A stretch of DNA of 64,000 bases from Alloacidobacterium sp035547425 (GTDB lineage Bacteria; Acidobacteriota; Terriglobia; Terriglobales; Acidobacteriaceae): the NCBI GenBank assembly GCA_035547425.1, contig DASZUU010000034.1:74111-138110 (forward strand), read 5' to 3'. Positions within the stretch are counted from its first letter, which is position 1. Each line of letters starts with the position of its first letter. Of this stretch, positions 26,051 to 36,043 are shown one piece after another. The position numbers and the translations under genes are program-made. The notes beneath the pieces are model-generated. The model worked only from the letters and a program-made list of their open reading frames with translations. It was not told the origin of the DNA and searched no databases.

Positions 26051-28546
26051 TCAACCCGCCACCATGGCTTTGGCCAGCTTCTGAGCATCTTCATCTTCTT
26101 CTACAACCAGCTCCTCCACACGAATCCGCATTTGCCTGCCGAGCTCATGGAACCGCTCCTGCCATTCCGCAGATCGCGCCTCTTTGCGCGATGTCTTCAG
26201 CGTGTCGTACCAGATATTCTGCGCCTGCCAGATATTCAGCTCAAAGGGCAGCTCGGATAAAGTCCGCGCCGTCAGTAAAGCGTCTTCCAGCAACGCCATG
26301 TTTTTGGAATCGGCCTGCATGCGCAGCATGGCGCGCTTCATTCGCTGGTCGCAGAGATAGCTCAATGCGGCTTTATCGACCTCAATTTGATCGGCGGCCA
26401 TAAGCTGCTGATACGCGCGCATCTGTACCGCATCGATAGGATCGCTCTCGATCGCACGCCTGAGCCCTGCATTGATGGCAAAGCTGGCAGCCAGGCTTAA
26501 CGCCGCCGGCTTCGGCATGCCCGCACGGCTAAGGAAATGCAACAGGGACGCGTGATCCTCATAAATAGCGATCAGGCTGGATTCCACTTCCGAAATTGTC
26601 GAGTTCAGAATCACGCGCAGAATGCGGCGCTGCTCATCTTTAAAAAGAGACTGAATCGAATAGGTCCGTCCGCCAAAGGCTCGATCCATCATGCGCATCA
26701 CCGCTGGAAAATCGGCATCCACAACGGCACCGCGAACCTGCTCAATAAAGGCTTTCTCCGAATCGGAATCGAGCGATGAGGCGGGCTTTACCATGGCCGA
26801 AATATTCTGATCGCCAAAATGGATTACGGCGAACTGCACCGTTTCTTTCTCCTGCGTTATCTGCGAAGCGACGCGTGCTCGGCCAAATAACAGGCGACTG
26901 CGGCCGGAGGTCGCAGATTCATACGCAAGCCTGCGGATGGAGTAGCAGAAGAGCTCGGCTTCATCTGCATAGCTTGTAAACATCGAGCTAATGCCGTAGT
27001 GAACCGCCACCTGTTCCAGGCCCACGCGCAACCTGCTGATGTCTCTCTCAAATATGGCCGCGCCATCGCCCTGTTCCGGAACATTGCTCTTTGCCTGCCG
27101 CAGCTTCTCCAGAAATTTCTTCTCGAGCGCGGAACCCTCTTCTCCAAAAAGCTGAGCAGCAAGTTGCAGAACGCGCGCGGCATAGGCAATGATCTGTACA
27201 GTTTCAATGCCGGAAATATCGTCAAAGAACCATCCGCAGCTCGTGTACATCAGCAACGCGTGACGCTGCAGTTCCATCAACTTTAGCGCCATGATCCGCT
27301 CATCCGCGTCCAGTTCGTGCGTTGCCTGCTGCGCCAGAAATGCAGCCACCGTATCGTTGTTGCGATTCAGAACCACCGAAACATAAGCATCGCGAGCAGC
27401 CCACACGTCGCCGAATAGCTCAGCGCCCAGCTTTTCTGTAAGAGGAACTACGGCATCGCGCAATTCATCCAGCGCATCGCGTAAAGGCCGGCGCCACTGC
27501 TGGTTCCAGTCCGGCTTGGAACCGGAGTTGCAGCCGCAGTTCGAACGCCAGCGCTCCACCCCATGCGCGCAGCTCCACGAAGAATTCTCAACGATGCGAG
27601 CTTCATTTACGGGAGGGAAATTCGCCAGGAATTCTCCGTAATTCGTCATCGCTACATCGGGTCTTCTCTCGATAAGCTTCATCGCGTAAGCCAGCGCCAT
27701 ATCGCCATGCTTGTGGTGATGGCCGTAACTCTCGCCATCCGTTGCCACATGCACCAGCTGCACTTCGTCACCGCTGCGGAAGCCGTCGATCAGGCGGGCG
27801 GCAAAGTTATCGCCGTTGTGCAGGATTCCTTCAAACGCAATTGCCTGCGAGCGCGCTCCGTCGTAGAAAAATATGGCAATCTCACGTCCGCCTTCCAGGC
27901 GCACCGTGTAAGGCCGTCGCGTATCGAGCGTCTGTACATTTACATCTACCCATGCGGGCTCAGCCTCGCCTGTCTTTACCAATGGACGAATGCTTGCGCA
28001 CTGGCCGGGAGCGCAGATGGTGAAGAGGATGCCATGATCTGCCAGCAGTTCCAGCGTTTCGGTATCTACCGCCGTTTCCGCCAGCCACATGCCTTCCGGC
28101 TTGCGTCCGAATCGCCGCTCAAAATCGGCAATGCCCCAGCGAATCTGTGTGATTTTGTCACGGGTATTCGCCAGCGGCATGATGATGTGGTTGTAAACCT
28201 GGGCGATTGCAGAGCCATGCCCGGAGTAGCGTTTCTGGCTGGTGAGATCGCCCTCCAGCACCATACGATACGTACGCGGCGCGTTTGCTTCCAGCCATGA
28301 CAACAAAGTAGGGCCGAAATTAAAGCTGATATGCGAGTAATTATTCAGAATGCGAATGATCTCGGTCTGCTTATTTACTATGCGCGAGGCCCCGTTCGGC
28401 GCATAACATTCTGAAGTAATGCGCTCGTTCCAGTCGTGGAATGGAGCCGCTGAATCCTGCGTTTCCACCTGCTCCAGCCACGGATTTTCGCGTGGCGGCT
28501 GATAAAAATGGCCGTGGATACAGATATAACGCGTGATATTCGGCAT
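26051..28546 (-). CDS. GH57-family glycosidase with DUF3536 C-terminal domain
   Basis: An 831-residue protein. The N-terminal half (about 1-330) is a GH57-type (beta/alpha)7 barrel: HGHFYQPPRENPW (motif 1), MWLAETAVDTETL (nucleophile Glu) and VATDGESYGHHH (acid Asp). The rest is a DUF3536-type region. GH57 enzymes cut or rearrange alpha-glucans (amylase, branching, amylopullulanase activities); no signal peptide is visible, so a role in cytoplasmic glycogen or maltodextrin turnover is likely (inference). The start ATG at 28546 is followed by PNITRYICIHGH, typical for the family. It ends directly against the Rieske gene stop. Confidence 0.92.
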   Translation of the reverse strand: MPNITRYICIHGHFYQPPRENPWLEQVETQDSAAPFHDWNERITSECYAPNGASRIVNKQTEIIRILNNYSHISFNFGPTLLSWLEANAPRTYRMVLEGDLTSQKRYSGHGSAIAQVYNHIIMPLANTRDKITQIRWGIADFERRFGRKPEGMWLAETAVDTETLELLADHGILFTICAPGQCASIRPLVKTGEAEPAWVDVNVQTLDTRRPYTVRLEGGREIAIFFYDGARSQAIAFEGILHNGDNFAARLIDGFRSGDEVQLVHVATDGESYGHHHKHGDMALAYAMKLIERRPDVAMTNYGEFLANFPPVNEARIVENSSWSCAHGVERWRSNCGCNSGSKPDWNQQWRRPLRDALDELRDAVVPLTEKLGAELFGDVWAARDAYVSVVLNRNNDTVAAFLAQQATHELDADERIMALKLMELQRHALLMYTSCGWFFDDISGIETVQIIAYAARVLQLAAQLFGEEGSALEKKFLEKLRQAKSNVPEQGDGAAIFERDISRLRVGLEQVAVHYGISSMFTSYADEAELFCYSIRRLAYESATSGRSRLLFGRARVASQITQEKETVQFAVIHFGDQNISAMVKPASSLDSDSEKAFIEQVRGAVVDADFPAVMRMMDRAFGGRTYSIQSLFKDEQRRILRVILNSTISEVESSLIAIYEDHASLLHFLSRAGMPKPAALSLAASFAINAGLRRAIESDPIDAVQMRAYQQLMAADQIEVDKAALSYLCDQRMKRAMLRMQADSKNMALLEDALLTARTLSELPFELNIWQAQNIWYDTLKTSRKEARSAEWQERFHELGRQMRIRVEELVVEEDEDAQKLAKAMVAG

Positions 28547-28637
28547 GAGAGCTCCAGGTACTTATGCCGATTGTAGAAGAAGCGCGCTATCCACGCTGTA
28601 CACTGTCCTTCATAACAAATCGGAGCAAGTCGAAGCC

Positions 28638-30461
28638 ATGATTCGTAAACCCTTTCGCATCGTTCTTCTGCTGTTGTCTATCCTGGTTGCCGGAAATTTT
28701 TCTTTTGCTGAAAGCCACACATTCAAGGCGGAAAACGGCAAGTTCATGCTGGATGGCAAGCCGTTTCAGGTTATCTCCGGTGAAATGCACTACACACGCA
28801 TTCCGCGCGCGTACTGGCGCGATCGGTTTCTCATGGCCCGAGCGATGGGCCTGAACACCATCACCACATATGTCTTCTGGAATGAGCATGAGCCGCGGCC
28901 AGGCGTTTACGATTTTTCCGGCAATAACGATGTTGCCGAGTTCATCCGCGAAGCGCAGGAGGAAGGCCTGTATGTCATTCTTCGTCCCGGCCCGTATGCC
29001 TGCGCCGAGTGGGAGTTCGGCGGATTCCCTGCATGGCTGCTAAAAGATCACAGCACAGTCATTCGCTCCAGCGATCCGAAATTTATGGAGCCTGCTAAAA
29101 AATGGCTCATGCGGCTTGGCAAGGAATTAGCTCCGCTGCAAATCGGCAATGGCGGCCCCATCATCCTGGTGCAGGTAGAAAACGAATACGGCTCCTTCGA
29201 TAAGGATCACGATTACATGGAGCAGATTCACCACGCTATCGTCGATGCCGGCTTCACGAAAGCGCAGCTCTACACAGCCGATGGCCCGGAACAGGTGCCG
29301 AACGGCTCCCTGCCGGAGCTTCCGGTCGGCATCAACTACGGCACAGGAGATGCGCGCAAAGGCTTTTCCACGCTGAAGAAGATTCGTCCTGACGGCCCGT
29401 TTATCAATAGCGAATACTGGGACGGCTGGTTCGACCATTGGGGATCGAAGCACGCGCAGACGGATGCGAAGCAGCAGGCGGACGATATCGATTGGACGCT
29501 GCGCCAGGGCTACTCCATCAGCCTCTACATGTTTCACGGCGGCACCAGCTTCGGCTGGATGAATGGCGCCAATTCCAATGGCAAGAATTATGAGCCGGAT
29601 GTCACCAGTTACGATTACGACTCTCCGCTCGATGAGAGTGGACGTCCCGCGCCCAAGTATTTTCTGTTCCGCGATGTTATTGCCAAGGCAACCGGAGTGA
29701 CACCGCCCCCTGTTCCAGAGGTAGCGCCGGCGATCACGATACCGGCATTTACGCTCTCACAAGGAGCTTCCCTCTGGGCGAATCTCGGCAAGCCAACGCA
29801 TAGTGAGCAGCCCCTCTCAATGGAAGACCTCGATCAGGCTTACGGCTACATTCTTTACCGAACGACGATCGCAGGCCCGGTCAGCGGCGATCTGGTTCTC
29901 GATCAGCTCCATGACTATGCGAAGATCTACGTCGATGGCAAGCTGGTCGGCACGCTTGATCGCCGCGAAGATCAGTCGTCACTGCCGCTCAACATCACGG
30001 CTAAGAAAGCCCGGCTCGATATCCTCGTCGAAAACACAGGCCGCGTGAACTTTACCAAGGTGATGCGCGGAGAGCGCAAGGGCATTACCAAAGAGGTATC
30101 ACTGGCAGGCAAGCCCATTACCGGATGGGAGATTTACCCGCTCCCGATGACGGCTCCGAATACATACACTTACAGCGAAAAGCCCTGCTCCGGAGCTTGC
30201 TTCTATCGGGCGACTTTCAACGTCGAGAAGCCGGGTGACACCTTCCTGGACACCAGCGCATTCACAAAAGGCCAGGTATGGCTGAATGGCCATGCCCTTG
30301 GCCGCATCTGGAATATCGGGCCGCAGAAAACGCTCTATGTTCCGGGCCCGTGGCTCAAGCAGGGTGAGAATGAGGTTGTAGTCTTCGATCTTGAAGGGGA
30401 ATCGGGCCGCAATCTGCAGGGGCTGGACCATCCTGTATTGAATGCAGCGGTAAAAAAATAA
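28638..30461 (+). CDS. Secreted beta-galactosidase, GH35
   Basis: A 607-residue exported glycosidase removing terminal beta-galactosyl residues. After a signal peptide (about 1-25) the TIM barrel starts at FMLDGKPFQVISGEMHYTRI. Catalytic acid/base is Glu183 in QVENEYGSF, and the nucleophile is Glu259 in FINSEYWDGW. Beta-sandwich galactose-binding-like domains follow from about residue 390. The frame is open upstream to 28533, but the ATG at 28638 is directly ahead of the signal peptide and is chosen. It follows a divergent promoter region shared with the GH57 gene; a hairpin after it may terminate transcription. Confidence 0.94.
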   Translation: MIRKPFRIVLLLLSILVAGNFSFAESHTFKAENGKFMLDGKPFQVISGEMHYTRIPRAYWRDRFLMARAMGLNTITTYVFWNEHEPRPGVYDFSGNNDVAEFIREAQEEGLYVILRPGPYACAEWEFGGFPAWLLKDHSTVIRSSDPKFMEPAKKWLMRLGKELAPLQIGNGGPIILVQVENEYGSFDKDHDYMEQIHHAIVDAGFTKAQLYTADGPEQVPNGSLPELPVGINYGTGDARKGFSTLKKIRPDGPFINSEYWDGWFDHWGSKHAQTDAKQQADDIDWTLRQGYSISLYMFHGGTSFGWMNGANSNGKNYEPDVTSYDYDSPLDESGRPAPKYFLFRDVIAKATGVTPPPVPEVAPAITIPAFTLSQGASLWANLGKPTHSEQPLSMEDLDQAYGYILYRTTIAGPVSGDLVLDQLHDYAKIYVDGKLVGTLDRREDQSSLPLNITAKKARLDILVENTGRVNFTKVMRGERKGITKEVSLAGKPITGWEIYPLPMTAPNTYTYSEKPCSGACFYRATFNVEKPGDTFLDTSAFTKGQVWLNGHALGRIWNIGPQKTLYVPGPWLKQGENEVVVFDLEGESGRNLQGLDHPVLNAAVKK

Positions 30462-30484
30462 CCATGTTCTTCGCCCGAAACAGA

Positions 30485-30524
30485 CGGGATGGCTGAAACT
30501 AAATCGCCATCCCGCTCGTCTTTC
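30485..30524 (+). terminator. Probable terminator after GH35 gene
   Basis: CGGGATGGC (30485-30493) pairs perfectly with GCCATCCCG (30506-30514), 12-base loop, followed by a mediocre CTCGTCTTTCC tail. Moderate strength. Confidence 0.6.
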
Positions 30525-30601
30525 CGCTCAATCTTTCGTTGTAACATCTGGTATTCTTCCACTTCCTTTTGACCGATCTTTTTGAGGAGGACCACGTCCG
30601 C

Positions 30602-32371
30602 ATGTTTCACCATTGCTGTCGCCCACTTTCAGCCCTGCTGCTGGCCGCAGTCATTCCAGCCTTTGCCGCAGATAAAGCAAAAACCAAACCCGCCGAAGAT
30701 GCAACTCCCGCCTACGAGCAATCTCAGCCCGCAACAGAAAACATCGACCTCACGATGTACCAACGCATTCGTGAAGAAGGCCTGCAGCACTCGCACATCA
30801 TGGAGTACGCTTCCGCCCTGACAGATGACATCGGACCGCGCCTCACCGGCTCGCCCAACATGGCGAAGGCCAACGCCTGGACGCGTGACCAGCTCACCGC
30901 GATGGGCTGCGTGAATGCACACCTCGAAGACTGGGGCGAATTTGGCATGGGCTGGCAGCAGCTCAATACCTGGGTCCGCATGACTTCGCCTGATACCGCC
31001 GTATTCATTGCGCAGGCAACGCCGTGGTCGCCTTCGACCAATGGCCCGGTGAGCGGCGAAGCAGTTTACGTCAATATTCAGAATGAGAAGGATTTCGACC
31101 AGTACAAGGGCAAGCTGGCTGGAAAGATCGTGCTGCTGGGCGAAATGCGCGACGTTCCCCCCGTAGATAAAGCACTCTTCGAGCGCTACACCGACAAGGA
31201 ACTGGAAGAGCTTGCCAATTACCAGGTAAGCGATCGCTCAGGCCGCGATATGCAGGCTCGCCTGCGCACGTACATGCAGCGATACAAGCTGGTCGATAAG
31301 ATTGCGGAGTTTCTGGCCGATGAGAAGGCTGCAGCCGTCATTCGTCCCAGCCGCGACGGCAAAAACGGCGGCGGCTCCGGCGGCACGATCTTCGATGACA
31401 ACGGCGCAGCTCTCGGTCGTCAGCCTTACCTCGCCGATCACAAGGTAAAAGTGCCGGTCGTAGTCATGGCCATTGAAAACTATGGCCGCGTCTTCCGCCT
31501 GCTGCAGGCCCATGTTCCCGTCACGATCGAGATGGATGTCGAAACCAAGTTCACCGGCGACCACGAGCACGGCTACGACACGGTTGCGGAAATTCCCGGG
31601 ACCGATCCCAAGCTGAAGGACGAAGTGGTCATGGTGGGCGGCCACCTCGATAGCTGGATCGCGGGCACCGGCGCTACCGACAATGGCGCAGGCTCCGTGG
31701 TGGCAATGGAGGTTATGCGCATCCTGAAAGCGCTCAACGTGCAACCGCGCCGCACCATTCGCATTGCCCTCTGGAGCGGGGAAGAAGAGGGGCTCTTCGG
31801 TTCCCGCGGATATGTGAAACAGCACTTCGGTTTCGCGGCTCCCCTCAACACTCCAGATCAGGCTCAACTGCCCGAGTTCCTGCGCAAAACCGGGCCGCTT
31901 GAGCTAAAGCCGGAGCAAAAACTTGTTTCCGGCTATTTCAACGTGGATAACGGCTCCGGCAAGGCTCGCGGCGTTTATCTACAGGAGAACTCAGCCATTG
32001 CACCCATCTTTGCCCAGTGGATCGCTCCGCTGAAGGACCTGGGGGTAACCACGCTGACCATGCGCAACACGGGCGGCACGGATCACCTTTCCTTCGACGC
32101 GGTCGACATTCCCGGCTTCCAGTTCATCCAGGACGATCTGGATTACGAGAGCCGCACACATCATTCAAATCAGGACACTTACGAGCGGCTGCAGGCAGGC
32201 GATCTGAAGCAGCTTGCTACCGTCGAGGCCATCTTCGTCTATAACACCGCCATGCGCGACCAGATGCTGCCGCGCAAGCCGTTACCGCATCCGGAGCTGC
32301 GCGAACAACAAAATGCGCCGCTGCCAAATCTCTTTCCGGGTGCTGTTCCTCAAACAGAAGAGAAAAAATAG
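30602..32371 (+). CDS. Secreted zinc aminopeptidase, peptidase family M28, with PA domain
   Basis: A 589-residue exported metallopeptidase. A signal peptide occupies residues 1-22. A PA-type insert (about 145-310) precedes the catalytic core. Metal ligands are His348 and Asp350 (GGHLDSW), Asp360 (GATDNGAG), the Glu394-Glu395 pair (SGEEEGLFGS), the later TDHLSFD acid, and His in SRTHHSNQDTYERL. This is the classical co-catalytic M28 layout. Acidobacteria often carry many M28 enzymes for peptide scavenging. The ATG at 30602 is preferred over in-frame upstream codons because it opens the signal; GAGGAGG lies about a dozen bases upstream. Confidence 0.93.
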   Translation: MFHHCCRPLSALLLAAVIPAFAADKAKTKPAEDATPAYEQSQPATENIDLTMYQRIREEGLQHSHIMEYASALTDDIGPRLTGSPNMAKANAWTRDQLTAMGCVNAHLEDWGEFGMGWQQLNTWVRMTSPDTAVFIAQATPWSPSTNGPVSGEAVYVNIQNEKDFDQYKGKLAGKIVLLGEMRDVPPVDKALFERYTDKELEELANYQVSDRSGRDMQARLRTYMQRYKLVDKIAEFLADEKAAAVIRPSRDGKNGGGSGGTIFDDNGAALGRQPYLADHKVKVPVVVMAIENYGRVFRLLQAHVPVTIEMDVETKFTGDHEHGYDTVAEIPGTDPKLKDEVVMVGGHLDSWIAGTGATDNGAGSVVAMEVMRILKALNVQPRRTIRIALWSGEEEGLFGSRGYVKQHFGFAAPLNTPDQAQLPEFLRKTGPLELKPEQKLVSGYFNVDNGSGKARGVYLQENSAIAPIFAQWIAPLKDLGVTTLTMRNTGGTDHLSFDAVDIPGFQFIQDDLDYESRTHHSNQDTYERLQAGDLKQLATVEAIFVYNTAMRDQMLPRKPLPHPELREQQNAPLPNLFPGAVPQTEEKK

Positions 32372-32389
32372 CTGCATTTTGAAGCTGCA

Positions 32390-32420
32390 AAGCGGAGGCC
32401 GGGTGCCTCCGCTTTTTTTT
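32390..32420 (+). terminator. Rho-independent terminator after M28 peptidase gene
   Basis: AAGCGGAGGC (32390-32399) pairs perfectly with GCCTCCGCTT (32405-32414), five-base loop, then an uninterrupted T run. Confidence 0.92.
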
Positions 32421-32532
32421 GCCCGATTTATCAGAAATACGCTTCTTGAACCAGGGATGATCCTCTCAAAAGAAATATAAAATCCAGCTGCCGGGTAGAC
32501 GCATCTTATAGCGCGTATTAAAAATATTTATC

Positions 32533-33195
32533 GTGGCTGGTCGCTCTTCATCTCGCGCGCGCAGGCTCTGCAGGATTTTCCTGATTGCCTGCGCTGTGCT
32601 CCCTTTTTGGCCGGCGACATCCCAGGCACAACACAGCACGCTGGTTTTTTACGCCGATAAGGCTGTGAACAGCAGCCTGTGGCCAACGCTATTTGCCGCC
32701 GTGCAGCATGACCTCGCGACGGAAGACTTTGGCCCCGCAGGTGAGAGCTTCGATCATAGCCCGCGACTTCTTCGCGCCGACGAAGTGGTTGCCGGAGAAG
32801 AGTTTGAAAATGTCATAGAAGTCAGGCTGCGGGGCCGTTGCGATGTTGCGCAGCAAGCCTATCGTCCGCTTCAGTCCGGGCCTCTGGGATGGGTGCTGCG
32901 CGTTAAAGGCGTGATTCAACCCTATATTTATGTGGACTGCACGCGCATGGCGCAGACGCTCAACTCCACCACGCTGGGCATGCCAGCCGATCAGCGCAGC
33001 CAAGCCATGGCCCAGGCCATTGCACACGTGCTGGTGCATGAGTGGATACACATCACGACGCAGAGCTCCGGCCACACCGCACACGGCATTACAGAAGCGC
33101 AACTTACAGCGCAAATGCTCGTTTCAGACTCCGGCCACGCCGCAGTTCCTGAAGCGCGGCAAGACGGCATAGGCCGGATTCCCGGCGGTCGATAA
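32533..33195 (+). CDS. Exported protein with HExxH motif, family not recognised
   Basis: A 220-residue protein. Residues 1-32 form an export signal ending near ATSQAQ. The mature region contains HVLVHEWIH, placing His169, Glu170 and His173 in a zinc-protease-type HExxH helix, with further histidines at 181 and 184 (SGHTAHGIT) that could act as third ligand. Cys103 and Cys136 may form a disulphide. The sequence does not match a peptidase family I can name, so it may be a diverged metallopeptidase or a structural relic. The start is GTG at 32533; no ATG precedes the signal. It lies between a strong terminator and thrS and appears monocistronic. Confidence 0.7.
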   Translation: MAGRSSSRARRLCRIFLIACAVLPFWPATSQAQHSTLVFYADKAVNSSLWPTLFAAVQHDLATEDFGPAGESFDHSPRLLRADEVVAGEEFENVIEVRLRGRCDVAQQAYRPLQSGPLGWVLRVKGVIQPYIYVDCTRMAQTLNSTTLGMPADQRSQAMAQAIAHVLVHEWIHITTQSSGHTAHGITEAQLTAQMLVSDSGHAAVPEARQDGIGRIPGGR

Positions 33196-33328
33196 GCCTG
33201 TTCGGTTTCTAAATAAAACTACCGTCACAATGCCGATTGCCCATATGGAATACGCAAGCTGTGAGCTATCTGCCACCTGCTAGCATGGATACAGAAGAAA
33301 ACGAGGTTTTTTGTAGCAAGTTAACCGT

Positions 33329-35365
33329 ATGAGCGCATCTGAAAAATCTATCCGTGTTCAGCTTCCCGACGGCTCCACAAAAGAACTCCCTGCCGGCTCT
33401 ACTCCATTCGATGTAGCGAATGGAATTTCGCCCCGACTGGCCTCCGCCGCCATCGTTGCCCGCATTAAGCCGTTAAACGCAACGGCATCTGTTGCAAGCA
33501 CCGAGGCCGAGGGCGAAGCCGCCATGTATGGCGCAGAGGATCCGCAGGCCGAGCGTCTTGTCGACCTGAGCACGCCTCTTCACGAAGACGTCGCGCTGCA
33601 GCTTCTCACGGAGAAGGATGCGGACACGCTGAAAGTGGTTCGCCACTCTGCCGCCCACGTTCTGGCGACAGCAGTTCTGGAACTGTTTCCGGAGACAAAG
33701 CTTGGCCACGGTCCAGCCACCGATTCCGGTTTCTTCTATGATTTTTATCGGCCCACGCCCTTCACGCCCGAAGACCTGAAGCTGATCGAAGGACGCATGG
33801 CCGAAGTCATCGCGAGGGACGAGAAATTTGTGCGCGAATGGGAGCCGCGCGACGAAGGACTCGATCGCTTTAAGGCAGATAACGACTTCATGAAGGTCCA
33901 TTTCATCGAGCGCTTCACCAAGCCCGGTGAAAAGATTTCCCTCTACCGCAATGGCGCTTTCGTTGATTTCTGCCGCGGCCCGCATGTGCCATCCACCGGC
34001 CGCGTGAAGGCGGTAAAGCTGACGAACCTCGCCGGAGCCTACTGGCTTGGCGATGAGAAAAATCCGCAGCTGCAGCGCATCTACGGCACTGCGTTTTTTT
34101 CCAAGAAAGAGCTCGACGAGCATTTTGCGCGGCTGGAAGAAGCAGCCAAGCGCGACCATCGCGTTCTGGGCAAGCAGCTCGATCTGTTTTCTATTCAGGA
34201 GCTGGCCGGAGCGGGCTTAATCTTCTGGCACCCTAAGGGCGCGATGATTCGCAAGGTGATGGAAGACTGGATGCGCGAAGAATGTATCCGTCGCGGTTAC
34301 GATTTGGTTTACACGCCGCACGTGATGCGAGTGAACTTGTGGCAGACGAGCGGACACGAAGGCTTCTACGCGCAAAACTTCTTCACCAAGATGGAACTGG
34401 ATGACGCCGATTATCGGTTAAAGCCGATGAACTGTCCCGGCCACATCCTCATCTACAAAAACTCGCCCAAGAGCTATCGCGACTTGCCGGTGCGCTATGC
34501 GGAGCTGGGCAATGTCTACCGCTACGAGCGCTCCGGCACCATGCACGGACTGCTGCGCGTGCGCGGCTTCACGCAGGACGATGCGCACATCTTCTGCACG
34601 CCGGAACAGATCGAAGGCGAAGTAGCGGCATGCATCGATTTTGCGCAGGCCGTGCTCAAGACATTCGGCTTCAATGATTTCAAAGTCGAGCTTTCCACCT
34701 GGGACCCGAAGGATCGCCAGAGTTATGCCGGCTCCGATGAGAAGTGGGAGCTTGCCATCAGCTCGCTTGAAAACGTGCTGAAGCAGAAGGGTATTCCCTA
34801 CAAGACTATCCCCGGCGAAGCCGCATTCTACGGGCCTAAAATCGATATCAAGCTGGTCGATGTGCTGGGTCGCCTGTGGCAGCTCTCGACAGTGCAGTTT
34901 GACTTCAATCTGCCTGCGCGCTTCGAGCTTGAGTATGTCGGCGAAGACGGCGAGCGCCATCAGCCGGTCATGGTGCATCGCGCTCTCTTTGGATCAGTCG
35001 AGCGATTCTTCGGCGTGCTGATCGAGCATTACGCCGGAGCATTCCCGCTCTGGCTGGCGCCGGTGCAAATTGGCCTGGTGCCGATCAGCGAACGCCACCT
35101 GGCATACGCGGAAAAGGTACAGCAACAGTTACAAAATGCCGGTTTCCGCGTTGAGCTGGATAGCCGCAATGAAAAGATGAACGCAAAAATACGCGACTTC
35201 ACTTTGCAGAAGGTTCCGTACGTGCTCGTTATGGGCGACAAGGAAGCCGAGGCCAACGCTGTCAGCGTGCGCACACGCGGCAAGGGCGATCAAGGCTCCA
35301 TAGCGCTCGATGCATTCATTGCGAAGAGCAAGGCGCTCGCAGACGAGAAGTCGATGGAATTGTAA
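33329..35365 (+). CDS. thrS: Threonyl-tRNA synthetase
   Basis: Charges tRNA-Thr with threonine in the cytosol. The 678-residue product has the N-terminal TGS domain (about 6-75), the editing domain starting VRHSAAHVLATAV, the TDSGFFYDF motif, and the class II catalytic core with KPMNCPGHILIYK (zinc-binding Cys), YRYERSGTMHGLLRVRGFTQDD (motif 2) and HRALFGSVERFFGVLIEHYAG (motif 3). A C-terminal anticodon-binding domain ends the protein. Length is normal, with about 20-30 extra residues after the TGS. No T-box or other leader element was recognised upstream. Confidence 0.97.
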   Translation: MSASEKSIRVQLPDGSTKELPAGSTPFDVANGISPRLASAAIVARIKPLNATASVASTEAEGEAAMYGAEDPQAERLVDLSTPLHEDVALQLLTEKDADTLKVVRHSAAHVLATAVLELFPETKLGHGPATDSGFFYDFYRPTPFTPEDLKLIEGRMAEVIARDEKFVREWEPRDEGLDRFKADNDFMKVHFIERFTKPGEKISLYRNGAFVDFCRGPHVPSTGRVKAVKLTNLAGAYWLGDEKNPQLQRIYGTAFFSKKELDEHFARLEEAAKRDHRVLGKQLDLFSIQELAGAGLIFWHPKGAMIRKVMEDWMREECIRRGYDLVYTPHVMRVNLWQTSGHEGFYAQNFFTKMELDDADYRLKPMNCPGHILIYKNSPKSYRDLPVRYAELGNVYRYERSGTMHGLLRVRGFTQDDAHIFCTPEQIEGEVAACIDFAQAVLKTFGFNDFKVELSTWDPKDRQSYAGSDEKWELAISSLENVLKQKGIPYKTIPGEAAFYGPKIDIKLVDVLGRLWQLSTVQFDFNLPARFELEYVGEDGERHQPVMVHRALFGSVERFFGVLIEHYAGAFPLWLAPVQIGLVPISERHLAYAEKVQQQLQNAGFRVELDSRNEKMNAKIRDFTLQKVPYVLVMGDKEAEANAVSVRTRGKGDQGSIALDAFIAKSKALADEKSMEL

Positions 35366-35381
35366 CGCAAACAATTGTCAT

Positions 35382-35422
35382 CCGGAGCGCAGCGAAGTAC
35401 CTGCTTCCTTCCTGCGCTCCGG
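35382..35422. repeat. REP-like inverted repeat downstream of thrS
   Basis: CCGGAGCGCAG (35382-35392) and CTGCGCTCCGG (35412-35422) are perfect 11-base arms with a 19-base loop, preceded by TTGTCAT, the boundary word of the window's REP-like family. It may also terminate thrS, although no T run follows. Confidence 0.65.
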
Positions 35423-35456
35423 CGGCAATGCTTCAGAGGCCAAGGTAAGGCATGCT

Positions 35457-36026
35457 ATGAAGTACGCATATACAGCCATTCCGGAAAGCCAAATCCCAAA
35501 AGCCGTCGATCCAACTTTCCAACACCTGCTCGATACCTACGTCAGCGAAATCAATAAAGTCGCCTCCACCTGGCATGTTTTTTCTGACGCAGACCTCGAT
35601 TATAAGCCTCATCCTAAATCCACCGATGTACGCGGCATCCTGAAGCATCAGCTTCTCTCTGAACGCCGTTTCTTCGGCGAGTTCCTGGGCACGCCGGAGC
35701 CTCCGCCCGATGAGGTTTTACCTGCAATATTGAACATCGAATCTGCCTCTGCTCGCCTCGTAGAGCTAGCCCTTTGCAGGCTCAATTTCTTTGCCCGGCA
35801 GAACACATCCTGGTGGATGGAGGTTGTTCCATTCTTCGACATTCAGCGTCAGCGCATCTGGGTTTTCTGGCGGCGCATTCTCCACACTGCGCATCATCGA
35901 ACGCAGCTTACTGTGTATTTACGGATGCTCGATAAACCTGTGCCCACAACCTACGGCCCCACAGCCGACGCTAGCTGGGAGGGAGCCGACCCTACAAACT
36001 CCGTTGAAGCAGCAGGCAGGCGCTGA
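35457..36026 (+). CDS. DinB-family protein
   Basis: A 189-residue member of the DinB/YfiT four-helix metalloprotein superfamily, many of which act as thiol-dependent transferases or hydrolases; this one's substrate is unknown. Candidate metal ligands are His in ILKHQLLSERR and the pair in HTAHHRTQLTVYLR, the order expected for DinB (H...HxxxH). The frame is open far upstream through the REP-like repeat, but that translation is the usual meaningless HPERSE-type repeat read-through, so the ATG at 35457 is chosen. murQ starts 17 bases after its stop. Confidence 0.85.
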   Translation: MKYAYTAIPESQIPKAVDPTFQHLLDTYVSEINKVASTWHVFSDADLDYKPHPKSTDVRGILKHQLLSERRFFGEFLGTPEPPPDEVLPAILNIESASARLVELALCRLNFFARQNTSWWMEVVPFFDIQRQRIWVFWRRILHTAHHRTQLTVYLRMLDKPVPTTYGPTADASWEGADPTNSVEAAGRR

Positions 36027-36043
36027 AGGTATCATGCTGTCAG

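Noticed and set aside
35310..35456. Upstream extension of the DinB gene
   Set aside because: It is thrS 3' end plus a translated REP-like repeat; the ATG at 35457 begins the conserved domain region.
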